From: Caulobacter flavus
Lineage (GTDB): Bacteria > Pseudomonadota > Alphaproteobacteria > Caulobacterales > Caulobacteraceae
Assembly (NCBI RefSeq): GCF_003722335.1
Contig: NZ_CP026100.1
Coordinates: forward strand, 2,702,001-2,766,000
Length of the DNA: 64,000 bases
Reading direction: 5' to 3'
The notes under the pieces were generated by a model, which saw only the letters and a list, made by a program, of their open reading frames with translations, ran no database searches and was not told the DNA's origin. Shown here in pieces: positions 1-10,761 of the stretch (the stretch's first letter is position 1; every line of letters begins with the position of its first letter). A program made the position numbers and the translations under genes.

Positions 1-1035
1 TGGGTGTCGCTGGAGAACATCAACACCTCGTGGGCGGTGTTCGGCCAGGTCAGCTACGACGTCACTCCGAACCTGACGGTCACGGCCGGCGCACGCCAGA
101 CCGACGACACCAAGAAGACCCGCCTGCTGAAATCGGCCGACACGGCCACGGGCGCGGTCACCTACACCGGCCGCCGCTATGTGAAGCTGTCCGACAGCCA
201 GCCCAGCTGGGACCTGTCGGCGCTGTACAAGGTGACCGGCGACGTCAGCGTCTACGCCCGCGTCGCCCGCGGCTTCCGCGGTCCGACCATCCAGGGCCGC
301 TCGGCCGTGTTCAACGCCGACTTCACCACCGCCGACTCCGAGACGATCCTGTCGTGGGAAGCCGGCTTCAAGAGCCAGCTGTTCGACAACACCCTGCGCC
401 TGAACGCCTCGGCCTTCACCTACAAGGTCGAGGACATCCAGCTGAACGGCAACGACAGCAACGGCAACGGCGTGCTGTTCAATGCCGACAAGGCCGAGGC
501 CTACGGCATGGAGGCCGAGGCCCAATGGCGCCCGATCGCCAACCTGACCCTGACCGCCGGCCTGTCGCTGCTGCACAGCGAGATCAAGGACAAGCGCGTC
601 TACGCCCAGGTCTGCGCGCTCAATGGCGTGGTGGTCTGCACCGTGCAGAACCCGACGATCACGGTCGGCACGAACGTGTTCGCCCAGATCGACGGCCAGC
701 CGCTGCCGAACGCGCCGGAGTACAACGTCGACTTCACCGCCCGCTACGAGCACCCGCTCGGCAACGGCGGTGCGCTGTTCGCGGCCACCGACTGGAACGT
801 GCAGGGCTACACCAACTACGTCCTCTACAAGACCGAGGAGTTCTACTCCAAGGGCAACTTCGAGGGCGGGCTGAAGCTCGGCTACACCGCTCCCGGCGGC
901 GCCTACGAGGTGGCCCTGTTCGGCCGCAACATCACCAACGAGAAGAACCTCAAGGGCGTGATCGAGAACTACATGGCCTCGGTCTTCAACGAGCCGCGCA
1001 TCGTCGGCGTCTCGGTCAGCGCCAAGCTGCGTTGA
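1..1035 (+). CDS. TonB-dependent receptor, C-terminal part
   Basis: This is the last 344 codons of an outer-membrane TonB-dependent receptor whose plug and early barrel lie before the window. The sequence shows amphipathic beta-strand pairs such as NLTVTAGARQTDD and DVSVYARVARGFRGP, a typical barrel arginine-glycine motif, an FGRNITNEKN segment and a last strand ending VSVSAKLR. Receptors of this type import large substrates with energy from TonB-ExbBD. Glycoside hydrolase genes follow directly, so an oligosaccharide substrate is a reasonable inference, though nothing in the barrel proves it. The reading frame is open from base 1, and a strong terminator follows the stop. Confidence 0.9.
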   Translation, partial: WVSLENINTSWAVFGQVSYDVTPNLTVTAGARQTDDTKKTRLLKSADTATGAVTYTGRRYVKLSDSQPSWDLSALYKVTGDVSVYARVARGFRGPTIQGRSAVFNADFTTADSETILSWEAGFKSQLFDNTLRLNASAFTYKVEDIQLNGNDSNGNGVLFNADKAEAYGMEAEAQWRPIANLTLTAGLSLLHSEIKDKRVYAQVCALNGVVVCTVQNPTITVGTNVFAQIDGQPLPNAPEYNVDFTARYEHPLGNGGALFAATDWNVQGYTNYVLYKTEEFYSKGNFEGGLKLGYTAPGGAYEVALFGRNITNEKNLKGVIENYMASVFNEPRIVGVSVSAKLR

Positions 1036-1060
1036 TCTGATCCGTTACTGATCTGAAGAG

Positions 1061-1093
1061 CGCCCTCCGAGCTTCGGCTCGGAGGGCGTTTTT
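1061..1093 (+). terminator. Intrinsic terminator after TonB receptor
   Basis: A perfect 12-bp stem (CGCCCTCCGAGC with its complement) closed by a TTCG tetraloop is followed by five T. It lies 25 bp after the stop of the receptor gene. Confidence 0.9.
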
Positions 1094-1104
1094 CGTTGGG
1101 AAGG

Positions 1105-1320
1105 CCCCCTCAGTCGCTCCGCGACGGCTCCCCCAGAGGGGGAGCATCTGCGGCGTAGATCCTCCCCCTCTGGGGGATCGTTGCATAATGGGGTAAAACG
1201 AGAACGACTTTCCCCTTTTGATTCCGAACTGTTCTCGAACGGATTCTGGTCTGTTCTTCGACGTTCCGAATTTCGCAACAGTCCCCCTCTGGGGGAGGTG
1301 GCCCAGAGGGCCGGAGGGGG
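1105..1320. repeat. GC-rich palindromic repeat cluster, interrupted by a MITE
   Basis: The stretch starts with an arm of the form CCCCCTCAG-GTCGCTCCGCGAC-GGCTCCCCCAGAGGGGGAGC (1105-1145). It continues with the hairpin CCTCCCCCTCTGGGGG (1161-1176) and ends with CCCCCTCTGGGGGAGG followed by GGCCCAGAGGGCCGGAGGGGG (1283-1320). The same modules recur at 26021, 44698, 45362, 45449, 45520 and 52970. Here the central hairpin is split by the 116-bp element at 1172-1287. No gene is visible between the receptor terminator and the SDR stop. Confidence 0.75.
1172..1287. mobile_element. MITE-like element related to the IS5-family IS at 26.1 kb
   Basis: A 116-bp AT-richer insert has imperfect terminal inverted repeats: left GGGGGATCGTTGCATAAT, right (complement) GGGGGACTGTTGCGAAATT. 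The right end is identical over 19 bases to the right end of the IS at 26141-27271. It is flanked on both sides by TCT within the repeat CCCCC-TCT-GGGGG, as expected for insertion with a 3-bp duplication. It has no meaningful coding capacity. I infer a non-autonomous derivative mobilised by the IS5-type transposase. Confidence 0.65.
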
Positions 1321-1335
1321 CTCGCCGTCGGCGAG

Positions 1336-2091
1336 CTACAGCGACTGCCCGTCGTCCACCGTGAACACCGACCCCGTCACCGCCCGCGAGGCGTCCGACA
1401 CCAGGTAGAGCGCCGTGGCCTCCAGGTCGCTGGTGTCCATCAGCCGTTTCCTCGGGAAGCCGGCGACCAGCTTTTGTCCGCCCTCGCTGTCGAACCAGGC
1501 ATCGTTGAGCTCGGTGCGGATGTAGCCGGGGCACAGGACGTTGACGTTGATGCCGACCCGCGCCCACTCGCGCGCCAGGCTCTTGCCCATGTGGGCCGTG
1601 GCGGCCTTGGACGCGCAGTAGGCGGTGATGCCCGGCAGCACCTTGTGCGCGCCGATCGAGGCCACCAGCAGCACCCGGCCGCGCGCCTCGACGCCGGCCT
1701 TGATCATCCGCCGCGCGCCCTCGCGGGCGGTCAGGAACACGCCCCGGGTGTTGACCCCCAGGATCTTGTCGAAGTCCTCGATGGCGATGTCCAGCGCCGA
1801 GGCGCGGACATTGATGCCGGCGTTGGCGATCACCGCGTCGGGCGCGCCCCAGGCGGCCTCGACCGCGTCGTAGGCGGCGATCACCGAGGCCTCGTCCTCG
1901 ACGTCCATGGAGACGGCCAAGGCGGTCCCGCCGGCCGCCTCGATCTCGCCGACCAGGGCCGCCAGCTTGTCGGCGCGGCGGGCGGCGACCGCCACCCGGG
2001 CGCCGGCGCTGGCGGCGGCCAGGGCCAGGTTCGCGCCGATGCCCGACGAGGCGCCGGTGATCAGCACGGTGCGGCCGGAAAGGTCGGTCAT
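1336..2091 (-). CDS. SDR family NAD(P)-dependent oxidoreductase
   Basis: This 251-aa protein is a classical short-chain dehydrogenase with a Rossmann fold. The cofactor motif TGASSGIG is near residue 12, NAG near 90, the catalytic serine is in VASIG, and Tyr/Lys are in YCASKAA. The C-terminal TVDDGQSL resembles the substrate-loop end of 3-oxoacyl-reductase-like and sugar dehydrogenase SDRs. It is the last gene of a minus-strand run behind the GH97 and GH29 genes, so a sugar such as fucose or galactose is a plausible but unproven substrate. Its SD (GGGAG) lies in the 3' arm of a perfect hairpin that separates it from the GH29 gene. Confidence 0.88.
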   Translation of the reverse strand: MTDLSGRTVLITGASSGIGANLALAAASAGARVAVAARRADKLAALVGEIEAAGGTALAVSMDVEDEASVIAAYDAVEAAWGAPDAVIANAGINVRASALDIAIEDFDKILGVNTRGVFLTAREGARRMIKAGVEARGRVLLVASIGAHKVLPGITAYCASKAATAHMGKSLAREWARVGINVNVLCPGYIRTELNDAWFDSEGGQKLVAGFPRKRLMDTSDLEATALYLVSDASRAVTGSVFTVDDGQSL

Positions 2092-2095
2092 GGCG

Positions 2096-2127
2096 GTATG
2101 CTCCCTCGAGTTCTCGAGGGAGCATAC
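2096..2127 (-). promoter_or_regulatory. Perfect 15-bp hairpin that buries the SDR ribosome binding site
   Basis: GTATGCTCCCTCGAG and its exact complement are separated by two bases. On the minus strand the 3' arm contains GGGAG, nine bases before the SDR ATG at 2091. The hairpin lies between the GH29 stop and the SDR start. There is no T-run, so it is not a classical terminator. Translational control, RNA processing or a DNA operator are all possible. Confidence 0.6.
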
Positions 2128-2142
2128 GGTTGTTTGAAAGGC

Positions 2143-3768
2143 TTAGGCCAGCCCCGGCCCTTCGATCTTCACCACTGGGGTGAAGGCGGGGCGACGTTCG
2201 GGCAGGGTGATCTTCAGGCCCTTGCCGTCGCGGACGAAGGACAGGGGATCGCCGCCCAACAGCGAGACCTTCCGCACCTCGCCGGCGGCGTGTGGCGCGC
2301 CCACGGCCAAGCTCTCGATGACCATTTCGCGGCCCGGCTCGACCAGAGGTAGGGCGTAGAGCGCGCCGGCCTTGGTGGTGAAGCGGATGTCGCGGGCCTC
2401 GAACGGCTTGGCGTCGCCTTCGTTCTGCATGCCTTCCACCAGGCGCGTGGGACCCACGCCATAGATCCTCCACGGACGGGTCGAATAGATCGCCTCGCCG
2501 TTGACGCCGATCCAGCCGGCCATGTCGGCCAGGACCTGGGCCTCCTTGTCGTCGATCGAACCGTCGCCGCGCTGGGGGATCGACAGCATCAGCGTGCCGT
2601 TCTTGCTGACCACGTCGGTCAGGCGCTGGATCACGTCCTTGGCCGTCTTGTAGCCGTTCCGCTCGTAGAGGCCCCGGTCGTAGTGCCAGTTGCCGATGCA
2701 GGTGTCGGTCTGCCAGGGCTCGTCGCGCAGGCGGTCGGAAAAGCCGCGCTCGACGTCCTCGACGATCGCCTTGCGCTGGAAGGCGGTCAGCTTCTTGCCG
2801 GTCACCACCACGTCGGTGCGGCCGGTCTGGCGCACGGCGTTGTTGTAGAAGTGCGCTGTCGCCTCGAGCCCCGCCTGGCCCAGCGGCAGGGCGTAGTTGT
2901 CGAAATAGACCATGTCGGGCTTGTAGCGGTCGACGAGGTCGTTCTGGCGCAAGAGCCAGTTGCGCACGAAGGCGGGGTTGTTCGGCGGCGGGGTCTCCAG
3001 CCACTCGCCGTCGTTCTTGTCGTGCCAGGCGTTGGCCTGCGCGATCGAGTTCATCCCGTCGGGGATGACCATGTTGGGGCCGGTGTAGAGCTCTTGCGGA
3101 TCCAGGCCCTCCCACCATTTGCCCTTGCCGTCGGCCTTGCGCAGGCGGAAGGCGTCGTAGCGCTGGCCCTTCAGCGGCCCCTCGGCGTCGTAGCCATAGG
3201 CCGTCTGCCACCAGTGCCAGGCGTGGGCGGCGTGGTTGGAGACGGCGAACTTCAGGCCGTGGCGGCGGGCGACCTTCTCCCAGGTCCCGACGATGTCGCG
3301 CTTGGGACCCACGCGCGTCGAGTTCCAGGCGTGATGGCGGCTGTCGAACAGGTCGAGATTGTCGTGGTGATTGGCCATCGACATGAAGAACTTCGCGCCG
3401 GCGGCGACATAGGTCTTCATCAGGGCCTCGGGATCCCAGGCCTCGGCGTTCCAGCGCGGGATGAACTCCATGAACCCGAACTGCGTCGGGTGCCCGTAGG
3501 TCTTCACGTGGTGTTCGTAGAAGGGGTTGCCCTGCTGGTACATCTGCCGGCCGTACCAGTCGCCGTATTCGGGCACGCACTGCGGGCCCCAGTGCGACCA
3601 GATGCCGAGCTTGGCGTCGCGGAACCAGTCGGGCGTCTTGTAGCCCGCCGCCAGCGACTCCCAGCTGGCCTTGAACGGCCCGCGTGACGCGGCCAGGGCG
3701 GGCGAGGCGGCGAGGCCGGCGGTCGCGCCCAGAAGCGCGCGGCGGGTGAAGGGCATGGGCGAACTCAT
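2143..3768 (-). CDS. Alpha-L-fucosidase, glycoside hydrolase family 29
   Basis: This 541-aa exported enzyme should release alpha-L-fucose from glycans. The N-terminus RRALLGATAGLAASPALAAS is a signal peptide with a twin-arginine look. GH29 hallmarks are the HHDNLDLFDSRHHAWN block, the GPKRDIVG block and PDMVYFDNYALPLG, where Asp290 is the expected nucleophile. C-terminal beta-sandwich sequence follows. The ATG at 3768 starts just after the stop of the upstream GH97 gene, so the two are probably cotranscribed. An in-frame extension upstream to 3987 overlaps the GH97 gene and is not used. Confidence 0.93.
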   Translation of the reverse strand: MSSPMPFTRRALLGATAGLAASPALAASRGPFKASWESLAAGYKTPDWFRDAKLGIWSHWGPQCVPEYGDWYGRQMYQQGNPFYEHHVKTYGHPTQFGFMEFIPRWNAEAWDPEALMKTYVAAGAKFFMSMANHHDNLDLFDSRHHAWNSTRVGPKRDIVGTWEKVARRHGLKFAVSNHAAHAWHWWQTAYGYDAEGPLKGQRYDAFRLRKADGKGKWWEGLDPQELYTGPNMVIPDGMNSIAQANAWHDKNDGEWLETPPPNNPAFVRNWLLRQNDLVDRYKPDMVYFDNYALPLGQAGLEATAHFYNNAVRQTGRTDVVVTGKKLTAFQRKAIVEDVERGFSDRLRDEPWQTDTCIGNWHYDRGLYERNGYKTAKDVIQRLTDVVSKNGTLMLSIPQRGDGSIDDKEAQVLADMAGWIGVNGEAIYSTRPWRIYGVGPTRLVEGMQNEGDAKPFEARDIRFTTKAGALYALPLVEPGREMVIESLAVGAPHAAGEVRKVSLLGGDPLSFVRDGKGLKITLPERRPAFTPVVKIEGPGLA

Positions 3769-3770
3769 GG

Positions 3771-5738
3771 CTACTGGACCGGCGTCAGGCGCACGGCCGC
3801 GCCGCCGCTGGCGGCGAGTTTCAGGGTCAGGGTCGAGGCGGCGGAGACCTCGGGGTTCGAAGTCCTGAGGCTGGTCGGGGTCGCGCCGTCCTCGCGGACG
3901 TCGGCCTTCCACGAGCCCTTGCCCAGGAAGGCGAGGGGAACCTTCACCGTCCGGGCGGTCTCGTTGTTGAGCGCGCCGACCCACCACTCGGCGCCCTTGC
4001 GGCGAGCCACCACGATCGACTGTCCGATCTCGCCGGTCACGTAGCGCACCTCGTCCCAGGTGGTGGGCGTGGCGGTGGCGAAGTCCAGGCCCTGCGGGCT
4101 CTCGGCATAGGTGTCGGGGCTGTCGGCGACGATGGCGAACGGGCTGTCATAGACCACGAACATGCCCAGGGCCTGGCCGCGTGTAGTTTGCACGAAGGGC
4201 AGCTTGTCGCGCGGCTCGAACTTGTCGGGCGTCACGTTGCGGAAGCCGCCGGGGGTGTAGTCCATCGGGCCCAGCAGCAGGCGGGTATAGGCCAGCATGA
4301 CGTTGTGGGACGCGGTGATCCGCGCGCTCCACTTGTTGTACTCGGCCCCCAGCACGCCTTCCTGGGTCAGGTAGTGTGGATAGGTCCGGATCAGGCCCGT
4401 GGGGTGATAGGCGCCGTGCAGGTCGACCATCAGGTGGTGCTCGGCGGCCTTCTTCAGCAGGCGGTGGTAGAAGTCGACCATCGCTTGATCGTCGCGGTCC
4501 ATGAAGTCGACCTTGATCCCCTTGATCCCCCACTTCTCGTAGAGGGGCAGGGCCTCGTCCATCTGGGCGTCCAGCGCCTTCCAGTTCAGCCAGAGCCAGA
4601 TCCCGACCTTCCTGTCCTGGCCGTAGGAAATCAGGCCGGGCAGGTCGAGCTCGGGCTTGGGGCGGGTGACGTCGACGCCCGGCCGCACCACCGAGGCGCC
4701 GCCCGCCCCGACGTTCCAGCCCTCGTCGATCAGCATGTATTCCAGGCCGTTGGCCGAGGCGAAGTCGATATAGGCCTTGATGGTCTGCGGGTTCATGCCA
4801 GCCTCGGGCACGGCCTTCAGCGAGGGCCCGTTCCACCAGTCCCAGGCGGCCTTGCCGGGCTTGATCCAGCCGGTGTCGGCGACCACCGACGGCGCGCTCA
4901 GCGTGGTCAGCAGGGTGTTCTCGACCAGCTGGCCGGCCTTGGGCGCGATCATGATCACCCGCCAGGGCGAGACGACGTCGGCGCCCAGCCGGGTCTTGAC
5001 CGCCGTGCCCGAGCCGTCGAGGCGCGGCGACAGCTTGACCGACAGGCCCAGCCGCCCGTCGCCCCGTCCGGTCAGGTACATTCCCGCCCAGTCCTTGAGG
5101 TCGGCCTCGGCGATCGCGAAGGCGGCGTTATCGCCCTGGCAGACCAGCGGCGCGTCGAACAGGTTGTGCTCGCGGAACATCGAGGCCTGGACGGCGTCGA
5201 ACTCGCCCTCGTGGCTGGTGCCGAACTTGCCGAGGTTGAGGCCAAAGCAGCCGTAGTCCCTGGGGAACGAGAACCCCGTCACCTCGTCGTTGACGTTCGC
5301 AGCCGCCGTCGCCTCCTGCTGGGGCAGCACGTAGCGGAAGGCCACGCCCTGGTCGTATGCCCGGAACACGACCCGCAGCCTGCGGCCGCTTTCTTCTTGG
5401 AAGTCGACGGTCAGTTCGTTGCGCGCCTGGGCCACGTGGCTGACCTTGGCGGCGGGCAGGTCGTAGGCATCCTGGCCGCTGGTCGTCTCGGCGCCGACGA
5501 TCTTGACGCCGTAGGACAGGCGGCCGCCTTTCGACAGCTCCAGGCCCAGACCCGAGGGCGCGATCAGGGTCCTGCCCTTGTAGGCGACGGCGTAGCGGGC
5601 CTGTCCCGACTCGTCGGAGACTTGGATCGAGATCGCGCCGTCAGGGGAGGAAAGGGTGCGGGTTTCGGCCGAGGCTTTTGCGCCATACAGCGCTGTCAAT
5701 GTGGCTCCAGCCAGCAAAGCGCTTCGAACGACCCCCAT
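3771..5738 (-). CDS. Glycoside hydrolase family 97 protein (alpha-galactosidase or alpha-glucosidase)
   Basis: This 655-aa secreted hydrolase has a signal peptide (residues 1-24, ending AKASAE). An N-terminal beta-sandwich with SPDGAISIQV comes next, then a TIM barrel with IDEGWNVG, IKGIKVDFMDRDDQ and MVDLHGAYHPTG, and a C-terminal beta domain. The aspartate in KVDFM fits the retaining GH97 subgroup, which uses an Asp nucleophile and acts on alpha-galactosides; the inverting alpha-glucosidases use glutamates. I therefore favour alpha-galactosidase, with moderate certainty. The ATG has GGGAG eight bases upstream. The gene leads the minus-strand operon and diverges from the GH3 gene. Confidence 0.9.
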   Translation of the reverse strand: MGVVRSALLAGATLTALYGAKASAETRTLSSPDGAISIQVSDESGQARYAVAYKGRTLIAPSGLGLELSKGGRLSYGVKIVGAETTSGQDAYDLPAAKVSHVAQARNELTVDFQEESGRRLRVVFRAYDQGVAFRYVLPQQEATAAANVNDEVTGFSFPRDYGCFGLNLGKFGTSHEGEFDAVQASMFREHNLFDAPLVCQGDNAAFAIAEADLKDWAGMYLTGRGDGRLGLSVKLSPRLDGSGTAVKTRLGADVVSPWRVIMIAPKAGQLVENTLLTTLSAPSVVADTGWIKPGKAAWDWWNGPSLKAVPEAGMNPQTIKAYIDFASANGLEYMLIDEGWNVGAGGASVVRPGVDVTRPKPELDLPGLISYGQDRKVGIWLWLNWKALDAQMDEALPLYEKWGIKGIKVDFMDRDDQAMVDFYHRLLKKAAEHHLMVDLHGAYHPTGLIRTYPHYLTQEGVLGAEYNKWSARITASHNVMLAYTRLLLGPMDYTPGGFRNVTPDKFEPRDKLPFVQTTRGQALGMFVVYDSPFAIVADSPDTYAESPQGLDFATATPTTWDEVRYVTGEIGQSIVVARRKGAEWWVGALNNETARTVKVPLAFLGKGSWKADVREDGATPTSLRTSNPEVSAASTLTLKLAASGGAAVRLTPVQ

Positions 5739-5816
5739 TGCAACGTCTCCCTAAAATTCGTTGTCTCGGTGTTTGTCGTATTAATTAGACCGTGTATGCA
5801 TCGGCGTCGAGCTTTC

Positions 5817-5828
5817 GATACCGGTAAC
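5817..5828. promoter_or_regulatory. Candidate LacI-type operator between GH97 and GH3 genes
   Basis: GATACCGGTAAC is a near-palindrome around TACCGGTA and sits 49 bp before the GH3 start in the divergent intergenic region. CG-centred palindromes of this form are common for LacI-family regulators of sugar genes. No regulator gene is in the window, so assignment is by motif shape only. Confidence 0.35.
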
Positions 5829-5876
5829 ATCCAGGCGGCTTCCAGACCGCCGATAAGCAAGGAAGAGCGGGGGAGC

Positions 5877-8330
<2,454 letters not shown>

Positions 8331-8350
8331 ACCTACAAGACCAAGAGGTC

Positions 8351-8451
8351 GTCATCCCGGAAGCCTCGCAGAGGCTATCCGGGACCCAGGGGCCGGCGCA
8401 CTGCGGTCGCCCCTGGGTCCCGGCTCTTCGCTGTGCTCCGGCCGGGATGAC
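8351..8451. repeat. Palindromic repeat, copy A
   Basis: The 101-bp element has outer inverted ends GTCATCCCGG / CCGGGATGAC and inner arms GGGACCCAGGGG / CCCCTGGGTCCC. A second copy is at 38998-39137 with the same ends but a longer centre. Both lie directly after a plus-strand stop codon. Confidence 0.8.
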
Positions 8452-8486
8452 GACTTGAGTTGTTGTTAAAGCAGCGGAGACATCGC

Positions 8487-10424
8487 GTGCGCCTGACCCG
8501 TCACCTGCTCGCCGGGGCCGCCGCCCTGGCCTTCGCCGCTCCCGCCGCCGCCGCGCCGCTGCTGGCCTCGGTGTTCACCGACCACGCGGTGCTCCAGCGC
8601 GACAAGCCGATCGCCGTCTGGGGCGTCGCCGCGCCCAACGCCGTCGTCGCCCTCGATCTCTCCGGCGAGCAGGGCCTGGCGAATGCCGACGCCAAGGGGC
8701 GGTGGGTCGCCTTGCTGGACGCCCGCCCGGCGACCGGGACGCCGCTGACGCTGACGGTGAAGGCCGGCGCCGAGACCCAGACGATCTCCGACCTGCTGAT
8801 CGGCGACGTCTGGCTGTGCTCGGGCCAGTCGAACATGGAATATCCGCTGCGCCGCGCCCTCAACGGCGAGGCCGAGGCGGCCGCCGCGACCGATCCGCAC
8901 GTGCGCCTGCTGCAGACCGGCCGCACCAGCCTGCCTTATCCGACGGACAAGCTTCCGGTCCAGGCCGTCTGGAAGACGTCAAGCTACGAGACCGCCAACA
9001 ACTTCTCGGCCGCCTGCTTCTTCATGGGCCGCGACATCCGAAAGGCGGCTGGCGTGCCCGTCGGCCTGATCGACGCCACCTGGGGCGGCTCGATCATCCA
9101 GGACTGGATCAGCGGCCCGGGCCTGAAGGCGCTGGGCGGCTACGACGAGGGCCTGTCGGTTCTGGCCGATTACGCCAAGGATCCGGTCAAGGGCATGGCC
9201 CGCTGGGGCGCGATGCTCGATCGCTGGGCCGCCAGGGTCGAGCCGCACGCGGCCAACTGGGCCAAGCCCGATTTCGATGACCGCGCCTGGGCGACCATGC
9301 CGGCCGAGCAGTTCTGGGAGACCAATCCGGGCCTGGAAACCTTCGACGGCACGATCTGGCTGCGCGCCGAGGTCACCCTGACCAAGGCCCAGGCGGCGCA
9401 GGCCGCGACCCTGGTGCTGGGGCCGGTCGACGACATCGACACCAGCTTCGTCAACGGCCGCCAGGTCGGCTCGCAGGAGGGCTGGGACGTCAAGCGCGCC
9501 TACGCCGTGCCGGCCGGCACGCTGAAGGCTGGTCGCAACGTCGTCGCCGTGCGCGCCGTCGACGTGGGCGGCGGCGGCGGGGCCTGGGGTCCGGCCCAGG
9601 ACAAGGGCCTGAAGCTGGCCGACGGTTCGTTCGCGCCGCTGGGCGGAACCTGGCGCTACAAGGTCTCGACCAGGCTGTCTGACACCGGCCTGCCGCCCCA
9701 CGCCCCGTGGCTGGGGACCTCGGGCCTGTCGACCCTGCACAACGGCATGATCGCCCCGCTGGCGCCCTACGGCGTCAAGGGCTTCGCCTGGTATCAGGGA
9801 GAGGCCAACGTCACCGAGGCCAAGGAGTACGCGCGGCTGATGCCGGCCCTGATCGCCGACTGGCGCCGGGCCTTCGATGCACCGGACGCGCCGTTCCTGA
9901 TGGTGCAACTGGCCGCCTTCGGCCCGCAGGTCAACAAGCCGGGCGTCTCGCGCTGGGCCGAGCTGCGCGACGTCCAGCGCCGCACGGTCGCGGCCGATCC
10001 CAACACGGGTCTGGCCTCTGCCGTCGATCTCGGCTCGCCCTATGACATCCATCCGGCCGACAAGCTGCAGGTCGGCCTTCGCCTCGGCGGCCTGGCCAGG
10101 AAGCTGGCCTATGGCGAGACGGCCCTCAACGCCTCCGGACCCGCGCCGGTCTCGGCCGCCCGAGACGGCGCCGAGGTGGTGGTCACGCTGGACCAGCCGG
10201 CTGTCGCGTACGGATCGGGGCGCCCTGCAGGATTCGAACTCTGCGACTCCGCCGAGTCGTGCCGCTTCGTCGACGCCAGCCTGGACGGCGACAAGGTCCG
10301 CCTGACGGTTCCGGCCGGCTACGCCGCCGTGAAGGTCCGCTTCGCCTGGGCCGACAGCCCGGTGCTGAACCTGTTCGGCGCCAACCGCCTGCCGGCGACG
10401 CCATTCGAACTGCCGGTGAGGTAA
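8487..10424 (+). CDS. SASA-type carbohydrate acetylesterase (sialate O-acetylesterase-like)
   Basis: This 645-aa exported esterase removes O-acetyl groups from glycans. A signal peptide (LAFAAPAAAAP) is followed by a beta domain with VFTDHAVLQRDKP, then the SGNH nucleophile block WLCSGQSNMEYP. An inserted jelly-roll (about 270-390, with VNGRQVGSQEGWDV) resembles sugar-binding domains, and the conserved FAWYQGEANV block and a late Asp-x-x-His (SPYDIHPADK) complete the SGNH set. Such enzymes occur with fucosidases in xyloglucan and pectin loci, so plant glycan is more likely than sialic acid. The GTG start has GGAG eight bases upstream; a TTG at 8460 has none. Confidence 0.88.
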   Translation: MRLTRHLLAGAAALAFAAPAAAAPLLASVFTDHAVLQRDKPIAVWGVAAPNAVVALDLSGEQGLANADAKGRWVALLDARPATGTPLTLTVKAGAETQTISDLLIGDVWLCSGQSNMEYPLRRALNGEAEAAAATDPHVRLLQTGRTSLPYPTDKLPVQAVWKTSSYETANNFSAACFFMGRDIRKAAGVPVGLIDATWGGSIIQDWISGPGLKALGGYDEGLSVLADYAKDPVKGMARWGAMLDRWAARVEPHAANWAKPDFDDRAWATMPAEQFWETNPGLETFDGTIWLRAEVTLTKAQAAQAATLVLGPVDDIDTSFVNGRQVGSQEGWDVKRAYAVPAGTLKAGRNVVAVRAVDVGGGGGAWGPAQDKGLKLADGSFAPLGGTWRYKVSTRLSDTGLPPHAPWLGTSGLSTLHNGMIAPLAPYGVKGFAWYQGEANVTEAKEYARLMPALIADWRRAFDAPDAPFLMVQLAAFGPQVNKPGVSRWAELRDVQRRTVAADPNTGLASAVDLGSPYDIHPADKLQVGLRLGGLARKLAYGETALNASGPAPVSAARDGAEVVVTLDQPAVAYGSGRPAGFELCDSAESCRFVDASLDGDKVRLTVPAGYAAVKVRFAWADSPVLNLFGANRLPATPFELPVR

Positions 10425-10537
10425 GGGCATCCCAAACCCCTCTCTCGATGAGAGGGGGATTTTCTGCTCCAGTCCCGCTCGTTAACCAGCAACCCCTTGC
10501 GGCGTAAGGCTTTCCCTCTTCGGAAGGAGCCCGCCGC

Positions 10538-10717
10538 TTGACCGACCGCACCTGCGAAGAACTGATCGGACTTTGGCGAGCGGTGTTCGGCGAGGCGCCG
10601 CCGATCTCCACCGATCCGGGCCTCACCGCAGAGGTCTTGGTGCGCTGCCTGCCCGCCGCCGAACCCTATGCGCCACAAGCGCCCGCCATGGCTCAGCTCG
10701 AGCGAAAGGCGTCCTGA
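10538..10717 (+). CDS. Small protein of unknown function (59 aa)
   Basis: The TTG at 10538 is preceded by a strong AAGGAG at a spacing of eight bases. The product begins MTDRTCEELIGLWRAVFGEA and includes VLVRCLPAAEPY. It has no signal peptide or membrane segment, and its composition and codon use are normal for the window. The combination of SD and third-position GC supports a real gene. I do not recognise the family. It lies between the esterase and the ahpC promoter; its stop is seven bases before the OxyR-like site. Confidence 0.55.
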   Translation: MTDRTCEELIGLWRAVFGEAPPISTDPGLTAEVLVRCLPAAEPYAPQAPAMAQLERKAS

Positions 10718-10724
10718 AATGGAG

Positions 10725-10761
10725 ATAGGCTCGATCTATCTTCGGAACTGATTTTATCGAT
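10725..10761 (+). promoter_or_regulatory. OxyR-type binding site upstream of ahpC
   Basis: Four tetranucleotides fit ATAG-N7-CTAT-N7-ATAG-N7-CTAT exactly in spacing: ATAG (10725), CTAT (10736), ACTG (10747) and CGAT (10758). The first dyad is perfect and the second degenerate. A possible -35 TTGGAC (10761-10766) and -10 GATACC (10783-10788) with a 16-bp spacer overlap its end, the usual position for OxyR activation. Confidence 0.7.

Noticed and set aside
4188-5876. Long plus-strand extension of the GH3 frame antisense to the GH97 gene
   Set aside because: It is an open frame caused by high GC. The GH97 gene on the minus strand has family motifs and a signal peptide, and GH3 has its own SD and signal peptide at 5877.
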